Shown: positions 12,400 to 24,760, counted from the first letter of the stretch. The stretch is DNA of 64,000 bases from Gnetum montanum (GCA_015680685.1 MNCI01036208.1:382698-446697), one strand, 5' to 3'. The notes: generated by a model not told the origin, from the sequence alone. Made by a program: numbers and translations.

Positions 12400-14950
12400 A
12401 CGTTAATTTTTTGTAGAGAAACTTTTCTGTCTACAAACTCTATCTCATTTAATGCATAAGTGGTTACTACCTATTTCTCTAGCTCACTTCTAAGTTGACC
12501 TACTATTAACATGGCAAGGTTGGCATATTTGAGGTTAGCCAATGCCATGTATTCGTTCAAATCTTTGATCTATAAGTTTTTATCTTTTACTTCTGCCTAA
12601 TGGACTAGTGCATAGCTCTCCAAAATTGGCTGCCACTTAGGATTTTGTGTTAACATCGATCCAATGTGGGCTTTGGCCATCTAGATTTCTTTTTTATTTA
12701 TTTTCTTATATATGCCTACCTGGTCATGAAAGTGCTCTTTCAGCCTTTCATGCTTCTTGGCCTCATTCTTCCATGCACTTATTTCAATTGTTGACTTCTA
12801 TTGAATGGAATGGACCTCCTCCATTAAGAGGGTTCTATTTCTATGGACAATTTGCTGATATTCTGGTTGATACTCATTAGTTGTTCCCTTAACTAGTGAA
12901 TGCTTTCTTCTAAAACATTCTTTTGTTTTTCAATGGTGATCAACATGGAGTTCTCAACAACAAGTTGTTTATTCTCTTCTTGTGTGGTGCTTAATGCCTT
13001 TTTATGAGCATAAGACTGTGCATCAATAGTAGAGGCATTCCAAACCACCTTTTCCTTTTCTTCCTTTACAATTTTATTCTTCTTGGTCAAGTTGATCAAC
13101 TACTCTATTCTAAATTTCTCTAACTAGTCAGGCACAATAAATCAGGTAAGATCTTGTTATTCAGCTCTCAAGGTGGCTAGCTCTTATTACAAATGTTGCA
13201 CCTCTACTTCGGTGTGTTCCACCCTAACCTCAACCATGACCATCTTTCCCTTGGTGGTGATGAGGTTTGATTGGGTTAGAGTGACATTTCTGGGGATGTC
13301 AAACAAGGTGGTTATCATTTTCCCTATCTACAGCAGTCAATTTAACACATCCTCATGTGTCGTAGGAGTCATCAAAGTTCCAGCGTGCATCTGTTCATTT
13401 TTGGTCCTAGTCAGATCTAGTGGGAGCATAACAAGCACATTGAATGATTCTTTGATGTGATTCATTATTACTTCTGCTACACCTGTCGTATCTTGATGCT
13501 ACCTTACCACTACTATGATGCCTTCTCCCATTTCAAGCATCACTTGGAAGGATGCGGCATTACTAAAGATTTGTCTAGACCACTGGGATTCTCCTCTTGA
13601 TTGCAGTGAAATCTGCCCCCTTATCAGATCTACTGAGACAATGGGCTACATGGCATCATCGATGACTCTAAAGAAGCTAGATTCCTTCTTACTTCCCCAA
13701 CTCAGTGTTTCAGCAATTTTCTGCAAATGGCTCATTGCTAGCCTATAGTCTTATGGCAATGGAGGTGGAGCTTGTGGCTCACAACATTGTTTAGGTTCTT
13801 GTTCATCTTCTTTCTCAAGTTCTACTTCCTTCTCTGGTTTTGCTTCTTCACCAAGGTCTTTCCTGGGTGCTATTACTTTAAGTAATTTGGTGAAGGAAGC
13901 ATTCTAAGCCTTCCTGGGGATGTTATTTATGTACCCTAGGATTCCAACGTGCTTACATAGCTTTCAAATGAGGCAAGGGAATGGAAGTGTTAGCTTTCCT
14001 GCCTTCTTCTCTTTAAACTATCTCTGAATTTCCAGGTAGTATAACAAGGGAAGGTTAACCATGTATTTACCCATTAGTATGGTACTTTCCCTAACCACAT
14101 ACGTAGAGATCCTATTGAGCCCTTTTTTGGGGAAGAGGTGATATGTCCCTATCTTGAAATAGGTCTTTTTCTTGCAAATTCAATTCAAGATATGTTTTAT
14201 CATCTTCATTGTATGCCTACTTTAACCACAGCTCTCTAGTGTTAGGGTCAGATCTTGTAGACAGATGAGCTAACTTAGCTCCTTCATTTAGCAAATTCAA
14301 AGCTTCGGTAATTACTTTAACTAAAAATGAAACATTGACTCTATAAATGTTGATAGTGGTGGCTTTGTCTTTGTTGTGCTAGAATTGATATGTTTCACCA
14401 AGATACCACTCACCACTATTTGAAAGGATAGGCCACAAAGGTGACACCTGAATTTGTGTTCGAACTAATTTGGAGCAAACTCCATAAATGGACCGAAGTT
14501 CATCTCCATGATGGCTGTGGTCAACATGAATTTTTCTTGAATTTCTTTAAGGCATTTCGCGGACAATGTGAGATGTTGTCCCTGTGTAGGAGCTTTGGGT
14601 TATGTAGCCTCTCCTTGGCCCAACTACCTAGTAATAGGAGCCTCTTGACGAATACTGAAGGATTGGGCCTCCTACTCCTCATGCTCTATTTTCTCACCTT
14701 GCTAGCCTCGATCACCTCATGGGCTCTTGGCTACTCACTACAAAGGTTCTTCTTGTGCTCCTCTTTGTGTGGCCATTTACAATCAAGCAAAGATTGGATG
14801 TTAGTAAGAGTGTGTTTATCATCAACAAGTTTATACCTCACTCATTACATTAGTTTCCTTAGGTTCTTTAGTTCGTGTGATTGTAGAGTTAAAAAATGTT
14901 TAGAAAAATGCCCAAAAGATGTCTATCTTCTTGTATGAGCTTACATAGTT
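12400..14950 (-). pseudogene. Accessory ORF of element D (transposon-protein-like plus coiled coil)
   Basis: Minus-strand translation matches element A segment by segment. The part at about 14230-13870 (YFKIGTYHLFPKKG, then KLCKHVGILGYINNIPRKA) corresponds to A at about 39110-39400. The part at 13099-12893 (EEKEKVVWNASTIDAQSYA, then QEENKQLVVENS) corresponds to A at about 40250-40370. The first segment recalls the 'putative plant transposon protein' domain found in Athila-like elements; this is from memory of the family and weak. The second is Leu/Glu/Lys-rich and predicts a long coiled coil. Stops and frameshifts make this copy non-functional. The role of the protein is unknown. Confidence 0.55.
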
Positions 14951-15299
14951 GGTTTCTTTTTCCTTGAGTGTGGCTTTTTATGATGGTTATGGTTCCTTGG
15001 GTGGAAAAATTAAGGTTTTTTCCATTAATTTGATTTATTTTTCATTATAACATTGAAGGTTTTAACATTCTCACCCTTATAATATCCTTCAAGTAATAGC
15101 AAATTTTGGAAAATTGGCATAATTTTCTACACAAGCACCCTCCCACAACTAACTTGGATACTTTGGGTTCAAACGAGTTCAAATGGTATGGAAATCAAAG
15201 TGGTAGAAAGCCAAATATTGCAAGTTTTAGTTGCTTGCACAAAGCTCTAAGTTTCAAGAGAAAATTTTAAAAACTCCCCTAGTTGTAAATGATGAGAAT

Positions 15300-15420
15300 G
15301 AAGTTTGGGCACCATGGGGGTCATATATATAGGTTTTGTGCAACTCGATATCGAGTATCTAATGTTGTGTCCCATCCAATATTAGATACTCAGTATTGTG
15401 GTCCATGGATGTGCATCTAA
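15300..15420 (-). promoter_or_regulatory. U3-like internal promoter candidate in element D
   Basis: On the minus strand this stretch carries repeated ATATT/GATATCGAG words followed by a TATA box (cctatatatatgac). That is the arrangement of the family's LTR U3. It lies just upstream of the accessory ORF and far from either LTR. The matching block in element A is at 37901-38000. Promoter activity is inferred. Confidence 0.5.
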
Positions 15421-16579
15421 TGAAGGCATTGAGCATAAGAAACAAAGCTCTATGATTGGGTGAAAGGTTTGAGGTTAGGTCCATAGGTCTAGGGTAAGTA
15501 GAAAATCAATTTTAGGCACCAAAAGAGTTGGAAGGTGGAGTCATCGATGTTAAAAGATATGGAAGATGCAAGAAAAAGGATGTTAAATTCATCAATTTAC
15601 ATGATAAGGGAAAGCATGAAATTTAACAATGAAGTGCTTGGAAGGTCAAAAATGATGTGGTTATGTCAAACAAGTACAGGTCACAAAAGTTGCACAAGTG
15701 GATCCTCCCCAAAGCAAGCTCTAACCTATGATGTCCTTGTGTAACCACACCTAAAAATGTCTATAGGCACTAAAGGGGTTGAATGTAACACATACCAATG
15801 CAACAAAACACACATGTGAAAATCACCACTTTGAGATAATAACTCTATGTTACACACAATCAAAAGTTAGGATCATACAAACAGTGAGGTGAGATGGACT
15901 GGAGAAAGGATTATAGAAATTGGGACATGAGGTATCTTACCCAAGGCATAATGAATCCTTGTGTGTTATTAATGGTTAAGTAATCTTTTCCTTGCTATCC
16001 AAGATTCAAACCAAGTCCAAACCACAAGTTAGTAACTTTGCATTATCTCATCACTTCAATTGACAACCATAAAACTATCATAGTTGCCAGGGGTAACATC
16101 ACTTGGCATTTTGCCCAAGGGAGGAGATGTTTTATGGCACATTGTGTTTTTTTTAATGGGTTCTAAGAAGTCACTAACCTTTAGGCATGGATACATGTCT
16201 TTCTAGTGGGACCTTCAGAAATTTATTCAGTGCCTTTTTAGGTAACTCTTACTCCCATTTTTCATTAGATCTGTAAGGATATAATTACAACCAAAGCAAC
16301 ATGATAGAACATACACAAGTGGCCAAAGAGAATCCACAAATCCCCTTGATGTCACAGCCTTCACATTTCCCCTTGGTTCTTCACTCTTCTACCTAGCACA
16401 ATGATTATGGATTTCTTTTTGGGTTGGATGATGGAAAAGAATATCATTATGACCATAGCAAGAACCTCGTATTAATGGATTGAGTAGATGGATGACATGG
16501 TCTCACTATCCGAATAATTAGTTTCTTATGACTCAACAACATAGAGAAAACCTCACCTCAATGGGCTACATGATCACCT

Positions 16580-16700
16580 TATTCACAAGTGAAAAAAAAA
16601 TAGAAAAAGTTGAAAGGAATTGGAAAAATTGTATCAAGAAATAAGAAATTGACAAAAAATTGTAAAACAAAAAGATGGAAAACACTTATGAATCATAAAG
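16580..16700 (-). repeat. T-rich tract (TTTTGTTTTAC-like) of element D
   Basis: On the minus strand this is a run of T-rich words such as TTTTGTTTTACA. Homologous tracts lie after gag in A (36545-36670) and after integrase in E (22850-23040) and H (56225-56345). In D and A it follows gag directly, which marks where pol is missing. Confidence 0.6.
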
Positions 16701-16999
16701 ATTAGAATGGGGGTTGTCCTCCATGATTAAACATTTGGCCATGATAAGGATTAATAAGTGAATATATAGGATCCATGCATGTATAAAAAATTGGTAATCG
16801 TTCATTCCCAAGCCATTGGGTATCTTTTGATGTTGCAATGGCTAGGTAGACAATTTGTTGGTCACACACTTAATTGTTAAATGTATGGTGGGTCAAGGTA
16901 TGAGGTGTGGTAACATGATGGATGTCTAGCCCATGATTGCATCCTTGATCATGACATGGTATGCATGGATTTGTTGGTCTCTCCACACTATTAGATTCA

Positions 17000-18150
17000 T
17001 TGCTTAGGTTTGGGATTCGAGTAATAATAGATGATGGCCCTTGTATAGGATCAGAGGATAGTAGTGATGAAAAGGGAGGTGTTGCACTATATTGACATTA
17101 TGCTAGTTCTGATAATGTGGTAGGTTCATGATTGTTTTGTTTCGGCTTACAGCCTTTTCTAAAGAAGGGACATTTTTTAGTTTGCAGTGGGAACCTATTG
17201 GTATCAACATTTCTAAGCACATTTATAGCACAAGTTGCATTCATTTGTTGATATTATGGTGCTGAACCTTCCTATGTCATTGGTGATGGCGTGCAATGAG
17301 GTGAAGTATGAGAATGTCAAGGGTACATTGGATGGTAAGAGACATGATGTGGTGATCCTTTAGGGGATGTCATGGATTGATGATACTCCAGAGAGTGATA
17401 GTGGTGATTTGGAGTAGAGGACGTAGAACTAGTTGGAGAAACAAGGTGTTGAACATAATATCTATGTGGCTTCGGTCTATAGGAAGGATAGGGTTGATTT
17501 GGTGGTGCCCTCCCTTCTGTTGTAGAGTTCCCAACATTGTGGACCACTGTTGAATTGAATTTGGTTTCAATGATCTATACCATACTTTGGCTCTATCAAT
17601 TAGTATCCTAGGAAAGATTTTAAGCTTTTGCCATCCACTTTCAATGTTTTAATAGACACAAGCATCATGGAAGGCTTGTAAATGATGTTGTGGATTTGAA
17701 TCATAGCCTCCTCCAAATCTAGGGATATTATTCATATCGAGCCTATGTATGCAACTCTCTTTGTGATGCCTATGAGATATCTTAATTACCTTTATAATCT
17801 ACATTAGGCTCTTAGTGGCCAACAAGGGTTCATCATCATTAGATAGGTTGTGAGGGAAATTCCTATTCAATTGATGGTGATAATTTTACCTATGTTCATG
17901 TTGATGATTGTGAGTGTTTCTGCAAGTTCAATTTTTATTTTTATTCGAACCTTGTAGTGGAGCTTTATCTCCATACCTATGTTCATCTTTGTTAGAACTA
18001 GATGTTTAAGGGGAAGAGGAAGATGAGGAACTGGAAGGATTGCCATGGCTTCTATGGTGTTCCGCAGGGTCCCTTGATTTATCCTTTCTAGATTATGAGG
18101 AGGTCCTAGGCCTTGAGGCCTCTCCTATTCTAGGACTTACTTCATCTCCT
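17000..18150 (-). pseudogene. gag remnant of element D
   Basis: The Pro/Ser/His-rich part at 17547-17317 (PYPSYRPKPHRYYVQH, then SPTSSTSSTPNHHYHS) matches the low-complexity C-terminal half of gag in A (35900-36400), E and H. Upstream, near 17740-17580, are words of the retrotransposon gag domain (nucleotides encoding 'HNPQHHLQAFHDACVY'-type sequence and a KLKSFPRI-like segment). Several frames are needed to read it, so it is broken. Confidence 0.5.
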
Positions 18151-18432
18151 CCATAGTCATCTGCCTTCAGTGAATGTAGTCTATGAATGTTGTCAAGGTG
18201 ATCATGAACATATGAAACCCTTGCATAAGGTTGGTTATTCCAATCGTATTCACCATATATCTCATTATTTCTTCAATGAATGCTTTTGCTATATAATGCA
18301 TTATCGCTTCCTTGTGAAAGAAATGTTGTTTCTAGTAAATGATGTGTGTGAATTAATATTTTTTAAGAGATATATTTTTAATTTGTTTACAATGATTGTG
18401 TATAATATAACTAATTTAGATAACTAGCACCA

Positions 18433-18450
18433 TCCCCAGTAACAGTGCCA
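18433..18450 (-). other. Primer-binding site of element D (tRNA-Asp type)
   Basis: The minus strand reads TGGCACTGTTACTGGGGA directly after the LTR. The complement of plant tRNA-Asp 3' end is TGGCGCCGTTGCCGGGGA. The two agree at 14 of 18 positions, and all four differences are transitions of the kind produced by methyl-cytosine decay. Confidence 0.7.
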
Positions 18451-18451
18451 A

Positions 18452-18758
18452 TGATAAGCAGCAAGGTACCCCTATGCCCAACCATACCAATCATGAGCAT
18501 TCATACACGATCTAGTCAAATTCTATGGATGGGACTAGTAGTGTATCTAGATTACTATGTCTTGATTGCAATTCACTATCTTTCCACTTAGACTAGTGGT
18601 AGCTTTGTACGTATGGTTTAGTCCAAAGTGAGGTATATGATGTTATCTAATCCTATGCTACTCCTAATGACAATAAAGAGATAAACTAATTAAGAACCTG
18701 AACTAGCCTGCACATGATGAGTATTCATTCTTAATCATCCATACACACCTTGGACTTT
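18452..18758 (-). repeat. 5' LTR of element D, truncated by element E
   Basis: About 307 bp match the inner-side half of the D LTR at 11023, then stop abruptly at 18758, where a second LTR of the family begins. The missing outer part is not found beyond the E LTR, except perhaps as the distal end of the chimeric LTR ending at 30111. Confidence 0.75.
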
Positions 18759-19598
18759 TGATGAGGAGTGATGTACCACTACGTCCAACCATATGAATCA
18801 TAAGCATTCACGTGCAATCCAATTGAATTCTGCAGACCTTAAGTTCATAAGTACACTAGTTCTAAGATGTGAAATCTAATTAGAATGATCATTGTCTTCT
18901 TAGTTCCACTCGTGAGGTACAAGTATAAGGTTAAGTTTAACTAAGGCATATGATTTTTATCATTTTGTATTTTATAAGTTTAATCGCTTAGAGAAAGAAT
19001 GAAAGGTAGAGTAATTTAAGATCTAATTCATATACTACCTAGCTAGCCTAACACAAGTATCCATTTCCACTTTCCAGACATATCCTAAACACATATAGTA
19101 CTGCTGGGCTACCAAACATTAAGCATTGCTGGATTACCAAGTGCTACACGTATGCTTGAGGTCGTCGCACTTATGTTCATTAAAAATTGAAAATAAATTC
19201 CTTAATTAAAGTGCATTAAAGTGAAGTGCATGGAAATAGAATGCATAAATATTAAATGCATCAAGGAAATATTAATTTATTCTTAGTGCTACAAGGATTA
19301 TCAAAAGGATTCATGTTTATTCTTGTCACATTGCTATGCTCAAGTACATCAGTGCTTGAACAAAGATCCATACACACTCAGACTCCTACTGTAGGCACTT
19401 AGAAAATATTCTAACTCTAGAGAAAATAAACTATAAGAGCTTTTCTATCTATGAAAAAAACTGATATAAAACTATATGAAAATTGTAAGCCTAAGCACTA
19501 TATTTATAGGTCGGGATATACCCTGTGATATCAGATATTTGACATCGCATCTTATTAGATATATTCAATATCGGAGTTAATCAAAACATAATTCATCA
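18759..19598 (-). repeat. 3' LTR of element E
   Basis: Seen on the + strand it starts TGATGAGGAGTGATGTACCAC and ends ATTCATCA, followed by tacctccatgac, the reverse of the family's polypurine tract. It pairs with 29178-30111: both contain 'gtacactagttctaa', 'atgatttttatcattttgtatt'-like and 'ctgatataaaactatatg' stretches. Confidence 0.8.
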
Positions 19599-20835
19599 TA
19601 CCTCCATGACTAAATGAAAAATTTTCCTTGAGTAATGAAGAGGAGGAACAAGTTCCTTACAAAATATTGGAAAGGTATGAGATTATTGACTAATATACAT
19701 ATTGACTTAGATGGAACAAATAGACTCTGAGTGCCCGAGTGTATGGATTACAATATTTTACAAAATTGGATGTTCATGACAAGAGAAGAGAACACCTTGG
19801 ACAAAACTAACATCCACACCTCTGGTAGCTGAAGAGTGAGGAAGAAGATTCAATGATCATGAAGAGTCCTCATCATGTGCTATTAATGCATCATCTGTGG
19901 TGAAGATAGCCCCATTTCTAATCCATGCTTGCCACTATAATCACAACAAAATCACAAATTAGTATGTAATGTATAACACATGGTTGTTAAGTACCTTGTC
20001 TCATCAGTGGTTACACTCAACTATATTGTGATTGTGGTAGATTAATTCCTTTAGTAGTGTTAGCAAGAAGACTGACAAATAGGGTAAAATAGATAAGCGG
20101 TCTATTAAATTTGAAAAAGTTTAAGTAGGATGAAATGTGTACTGTCCGAAATCGTCGGTCTCCAGCTAGAATGAAACAGAGACCAGGGGATCCCTGGACA
20201 AGCACAGAAGACCCTACCTTCACTTGAGGGCAAGCTGGAATCAATGAAGGCAAAGCACCTCGAGTGGTCCGCACGCAGATCAGACAAGGATTTCCCCAAG
20301 CGTATACAGATATATTGTTCATCGGGTCATATGTAAACAGCGTAACTAACGTGAAACTAAGCGTAAACGTACAAGGATGTAAACGATGAGCATGTAAGAA
20401 TGAACGATAAAACTATAACTAATCTTAGCAAAAATGTGGCAATGTTATTGCTTAATGGAAATTACAATGCACCGGTCTTAACGCAGTTGTGGATCTGACA
20501 CAAGGCGGACGAAGAGCCCCGGTGAATGCAAGGGTTTGCCAGCGTGCTAGTTTGGACTGCAGACACAGCGTAGAGGCTGTATGTTCAGCATACAGAGTTG
20601 AAGTCCAGCGTATAGGATGCAGGGTTCTCAATTTTCTTAGTGTGGTCTGCCCCAATTTTTGCCAAGATGCTTTTAATTTTTTCCAACCTCGATCTGGTCA
20701 AAAATTGGAGTTTTTATACGGGTTTCGACATTAGACTCGGGTTTGAAAGGGAATGAGTGGATGTAAGGTGAGAAAAATTCAGATCGGGAGATAGGTGGTG
20801 CATTGACCGAGTGTAGGATATGTTACAACTGTACA

Positions 20836-21072
20836 GCGTACAGCATGCCAGCATACAGGATGCCAGCGTACAGGATGCCGACGTATAGCATGCCAGCGTA
20901 CAGAATGCCAATGTATAGCATGCCAACGTACATGGATGCCAGCGTATAGGATGCCAGCGTACATTCATGCCAGCGTATAGGATGCCAGCGTATAGCATGC
21001 CAGCGTACATGCATGCCAACGTACATGGATGCCAGCGTACAGGATGCCAACGTACATGGATGCCAGCGTACA
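20836..21072. repeat. Minisatellite, 15/16-bp unit GCCAGCGTACAGGAT
   Basis: About 15-16 head-to-tail copies of a unit close to GCCAGCGTACA(T)GGAT. Successive GCC positions are spaced 15,15,15,15,15,16,15,16,15,15,16,16,15,16. Related single words (CAGCGTA, TACGCTGGGC) are scattered through 20530-21570. Because 15 is a multiple of three, the array produces long open frames on the minus strand, which I regard as non-coding. Confidence 0.9.
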
Positions 21073-21120
21073 CCAAAAATGTACCCAGCATATACACATG
21101 AAAATGCTTCATTTTAAGGT

Positions 21121-21656
21121 CAAAAATTGATTTTTGGGTGCCTGAGAGCTACTGGGGATCCTGGGAAAGGTCCTAGGGGGTCCAGACACTTGGTTTTGGC
21201 ATGTTTTGACTCATTTTTTGGGCCCCAAAGTTGCTCTACGCTGGGCTGTACGTTGGGCGTAGAGGAATGAAAGACCATCATTTGGAGCCCAAAATTTGAT
21301 TTTCAAGTGCCTAAGAGCTACTGGAGACATTGGGGAAGGTCCTAGTGGGTCCACACACTCAGTTCTGGCATGTTTTGACTCATTTTTGCGGCCCAAAAGT
21401 TGCTCTACACTGGGCTNTAAAACTCAACAAGAAATGGTTCCTTGGGATCCACAAAAGACTACAATGACATCTGGCATCAAACTTGGCAAATCTTAAGCTC
21501 AAAATACTTGGTTTTCACTAAGTATGCATCCTGTACGTTGGCCTACACATGCCCAGCGTACAGCAACTTTTGGGCCCCAGAAATGAGGCAAAACATGCCA
21601 GAACTGAGCATATGGACCCCCCAGGACCTTCTCCAGGGTCCCCAGTAGCTCTCAGG
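21121..21656. repeat. Two direct copies and one inverted copy of a ~169-bp repeat
   Basis: The segment around 'cctgagagctactgg..ggtcctag..ggtcca..ggcatgttttgactcattt' starts at 21141 and recurs at 21310, a period of 169. A third copy, reverse-complemented, lies at about 21551-21656. N bases sit at the end of the second copy (21417) and of the inverted copy (21657). The inverted orientation could be real or a wrongly oriented contig. Confidence 0.75.
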
Positions 21657-22849
21657 NATTTTGTGAAAATGTGAACAATTGGATGTCATTAGTGAGGCAA
21701 ACAAAAGGATCTGATTATAAGAGTGTCTAAGGATAAAAAACTTAACTAATCCAACCAAAAGATATGCAAGTGGATCCTCCCCAAAGTAGGTACAAGCCTT
21801 TTATTATCCTTACATAACTTCAAATTAATGATTCCATGGACCCCATGGATGATTAATGGTTATGGAAGGTTAAGTACAAAAACCCAGAAGGAACTACCTA
21901 AGAAATTTGACACATCAAACCAAGACATCAAATAAGAACATGAAACCGGTAGTGAGGTGAAACATGGAAAGCATAGATAGATATGAGAGACAGTGGAATG
22001 GAGTTCTTGATTGAGATTACATGAAGTCCCTTGTGATTTTTATGGTTAAATTGGTTAATAAGATCCATCCTTAGTCCAAACAAAAACCAACCATGTTCAG
22101 TGACTTCACATTGCCATTCTAAGACCAGTCTACCCCCTGAGATACAAGAGTGCTTCCACAGAACAACCACCATTCTTTATTAGAGAAGAAAAGAGAAGTA
22201 GGAAGTGAGGAATGGTCTTAGTTAGAGTGGACCTTTAGGCATGGGTAACATGTCTTTCTAGTCCCATAACCAATTCTTGTAGACCTTTTATTTTGTCTAG
22301 GGGTATGCTTTGAATTCCCATCATTTTTTTTGAAATGGGAAACATGCCATGCAAAGACTTATTCGATTATTGTGTCTAAGAGGTGTGCTTTGAATTTCCA
22401 TAATTTTTTTATGAGAACAACACCATGCAAATACTTATTCAATTTCCTTTTACAAGTTGACATGGAATGGTAAGAAATCCATAAAATCACACATGCACCT
22501 AAACAGAAAGGCACAAAGAATACCAAATCCCCTTGAAGTCACACCCTATTCAAACCTTTGAATCCTTTCCAATTCTAGAAACTACTAAAGTCACAAATTT
22601 GTTATAGTTTTGTTAATGAAAAAAAGACTACATATTTTCAAAACAAGGAAAATCATAGAGTTTGTAGATGGATGGATTTTGTGGACTTACTACATGTTGA
22701 ATGAAAAAGAAACCATGTCTTAGTTATTAGTAACAAAATTCAAAGCTAGAATCCAGACACCAATAATCAAATAACAAAATAGTACATACCACCATCAAGC
22801 AACAAATTACAATTGTGCCTAGCACTTATTAACACAAAGTTAGAAAAAT

Positions 22850-23040
22850 GCACAAAAATAAAACAAAATATAAAAGAAAGTGTAAAATATTTAAGAAATA
22901 GAAAAATGTACTAACGATGATGTAAAAAAAATTAGAATATATTAATAACATGAAAATAAGATGTAAAATAAAGAATGTGTAAAACAAAAATTTGTAAAAT
23001 AAAAATATATAAAACAAAAAGGATGAAAAACTAAAGAGCT
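22850..23040 (-). repeat. T-rich tract of element E
   Basis: On the minus strand this is a run of TTTTGTTTTA/TTTTACA words between the end of integrase and the long 3' leader. It is homologous in position and content to the tracts of A, D and H. Confidence 0.6.
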
Positions 23041-23099
23041 ACTTATATAGTTAAGATGGATGGCCATCTCTCCCATGATTGAGTTAAAAGAAGGAGATC

Positions 23100-24060
23100 C
23101 AAAATATTGAGCATGGTTGTCCATCTAATGAGGCATGTGTTGTATTAGCTAGCATATGCTCGTGGAAAGGTTCGACTTGTTGTATGTTGACCAACTGTTT
23201 CTTATCTAGGCTCTCAGGTTTATAGATCATCATGATCCTCAAAGGAAAAGTTTCATAAATTATATAAGGTCCTTCCCACAACATCTAGAACTTGGTTCAT
23301 TAAGGAATGTGTCTGGGGTTCTAGTAGAGGACCTTGTCTCCTAGTTGAAGTTTGACATTCTTGATTTTAAGGTCATGATGCTTTTTTTTGTAAGCCTTAT
23401 GCAACTCATTAGATGATAGGACCACCAATTGATTTTCATCTAGCAAGTTGAGATTCATTAATCTTTCTTTTTGTGCTAGACTCAAGTCAAGGTCAAGGTC
23501 ATAGGTTGTCAAAAGTGTATGGAGCTTAGATTGAATAGGAAGTATTGGTAATTTTCCGTACATAAGCTCATAGGGAGAATAGCCTATAAGAAGTTTCCAT
23601 GTTAAGCAGTAGGCCCAAAGGGCATTGTTGAGTTTCATGCTCCATTCTTTCCTATATTTGCAAATAGTTCTTGTTGGAATCCTTGTGATTTCCTTATTGG
23701 TAACCTCAGCTTGACCATTGGCTTGGGGATGGTACAGTGTTATGAGTTTATGTTCAACCCCTAGGTGTTGCATGAGCTTTTGAAAGGTAGTGTGTGTAAA
23801 GTGACTTCCATTATTAGAAATTAATGCATGTGGCACACCAAACCTATTTACAAAATTTTGTTGTACAAACCTAGTAGCAGTAGAAGAAGTACAGTCAATG
23901 ATAGCTACTACTTCTACCCATTTTGTACAATAGTCACTAGTGACTATGATGTATGCCTTTCCATTTGACATGGGCATGATGGAACCCATGAAATCAATGT
24001 CCCATATGTCAAAGGATTCCAATGGTTAAATCCATTGTTGAGGTTCCTCCATTTGAGTAG
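23100..24060 (-). pseudogene. Integrase of element E
   Basis: The longest open part is 24022-23321 (233 codons). The catalytic core begins with WDIDFMGSIMPMSNGKAYI (first Asp present) and continues with TKWVEVVAIIDC. The second Asp site reads ISNNGSHF, where families have SDNG, so this catalytic residue is Asn. The third site, QANGQAEVTNKEI, keeps the Glu. A C-terminal part with GYSPYELMYGKLP and a basic 'KKKHHDLKIKNVKLQLGDKVLY' region follows; about 23284-23084 continues with 'MLWEGPYII' (the GP.II module). The enzyme would be inactive. Confidence 0.85.
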
Positions 24061-24499
24061 TCATTCCACTATCTCATTAGCATCATTCACAAGAGTGGAC
24101 ATATTGATGAGCATCCCTAAAGATTGTAGGCCAATAATACCCTACCATCAAGATTTTAATGGATGTGCATCTTCTAGCATAGTGGTCCCTACAAGGACCT
24201 TCATGAGCATCCTAGAAAATGCATAATTTATCAACATTAGGGACATACCAATGAACCAAGCCATCAACACACACCTTGTAGAGGTGTCTGTTGATCTCCA
24301 TGAAGCATTTTACCTAGTGAATATGTTGTTGTTTCTTCCAATGGTCCAACCCTAGTGGCATCTCTTAGGTGAGAAGATAGGTGAGAACACCATCATACCA
24401 TTTAGGCTCATTGGACAATTATTCAATTATAGCCCTAACAAAGAAGAGTTCTTTAGGAAACATATTAGATAGTGGGTTCTTTTTTTCTTTATTGTCCCA

Positions 24500-24760
24500 T
24501 CATACCACATTCTTAGTGCCCTTTCGATCTACCATCGTAAGATCGAATTCCTATAAGATCACCAACCACTATATGACATGGGGGCTCACCATTCTTGTTC
24601 ATCAGAAAGTAGATGGCACTGTGATCTATATGCACAAATACTTTGTATTCAAGCACATAATGCCTGAATTTTTCTAGAGCAAACACCACTACCATCAATT
24701 CTTTTTCTATGGTGTGTAGTTCAGCTGTGCACCCACAATGCTTCAACTAGTGTAGTGGAT
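24500..24760 (-). pseudogene. RNase H domain of element E
   Basis: Minus-strand reading 24746-24513 gives a Glu site (HTIEKELMVVVFALEKFRHY), then YVLEYKVFVHIDHSAIYFLMN. This matches the Ty3/gypsy RNase H TDH(A/S)A site. The frame then breaks. Confidence 0.8.

Larger units (their letters stand above)
11849..18451 (-). mobile_element. Element D internal region (pol-less Athila-like element)
   Basis: Reading on the minus strand from the primer site at 18433-18450, the order is: gag remnant (about 18150-17000), T-rich tract (about 16700-16580), spacer, U3-like internal promoter (about 15420-15300), coiled-coil accessory ORF (about 14950-12400), 3' leader with a polypurine tract, then the LTR. 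No protease, RT, RNase H or integrase words are found. The same order occurs in element A. D is therefore a non-autonomous member that would need pol from a relative such as E or H. Confidence 0.75.
20000..21745. other. GC-richer foreign insert in element E with minisatellite
   Basis: Element H passes from its 'cacaaaataatcatgaattag' region to the conserved 'gtgggtcctccccaaagcagg' site in under 400 bases. Element E needs about 1.75 kb between the equivalent points (about 19950 and 21771). The extra sequence keeps many CpG sites and is visibly less decayed than its surroundings, so it probably arrived later. It holds a 15/16-bp minisatellite and 169-bp repeats. A frame at 20322-20017 (-) shows no family I recognise. 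The whole may be part of an unrelated LTR element. Confidence 0.5.

Noticed and set aside
14441-14938. 165-codon plus-strand frame as a gene
   Set aside because: It lies antisense to the accessory ORF of element D, which aligns with element A on the other strand.
20017-20322. 101-codon minus-strand frame as a gene
   Set aside because: No recognisable domain, a second frame is open in parallel, and it lies in the foreign insert. Kept only as part of that insert.
20836-21072. CRISPR-like array
   Set aside because: Units are contiguous, with no unique spacers, and the setting is a plant retroelement.
20714-21112. 132-codon minus-strand frame with WH/RW pentapeptide repeats, and overlapping frames
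   Set aside because: It is the translation of the 15/16-bp minisatellite. The frame stays open only because most units are 15 bp; there are parallel frames in the other phases and no known domain.
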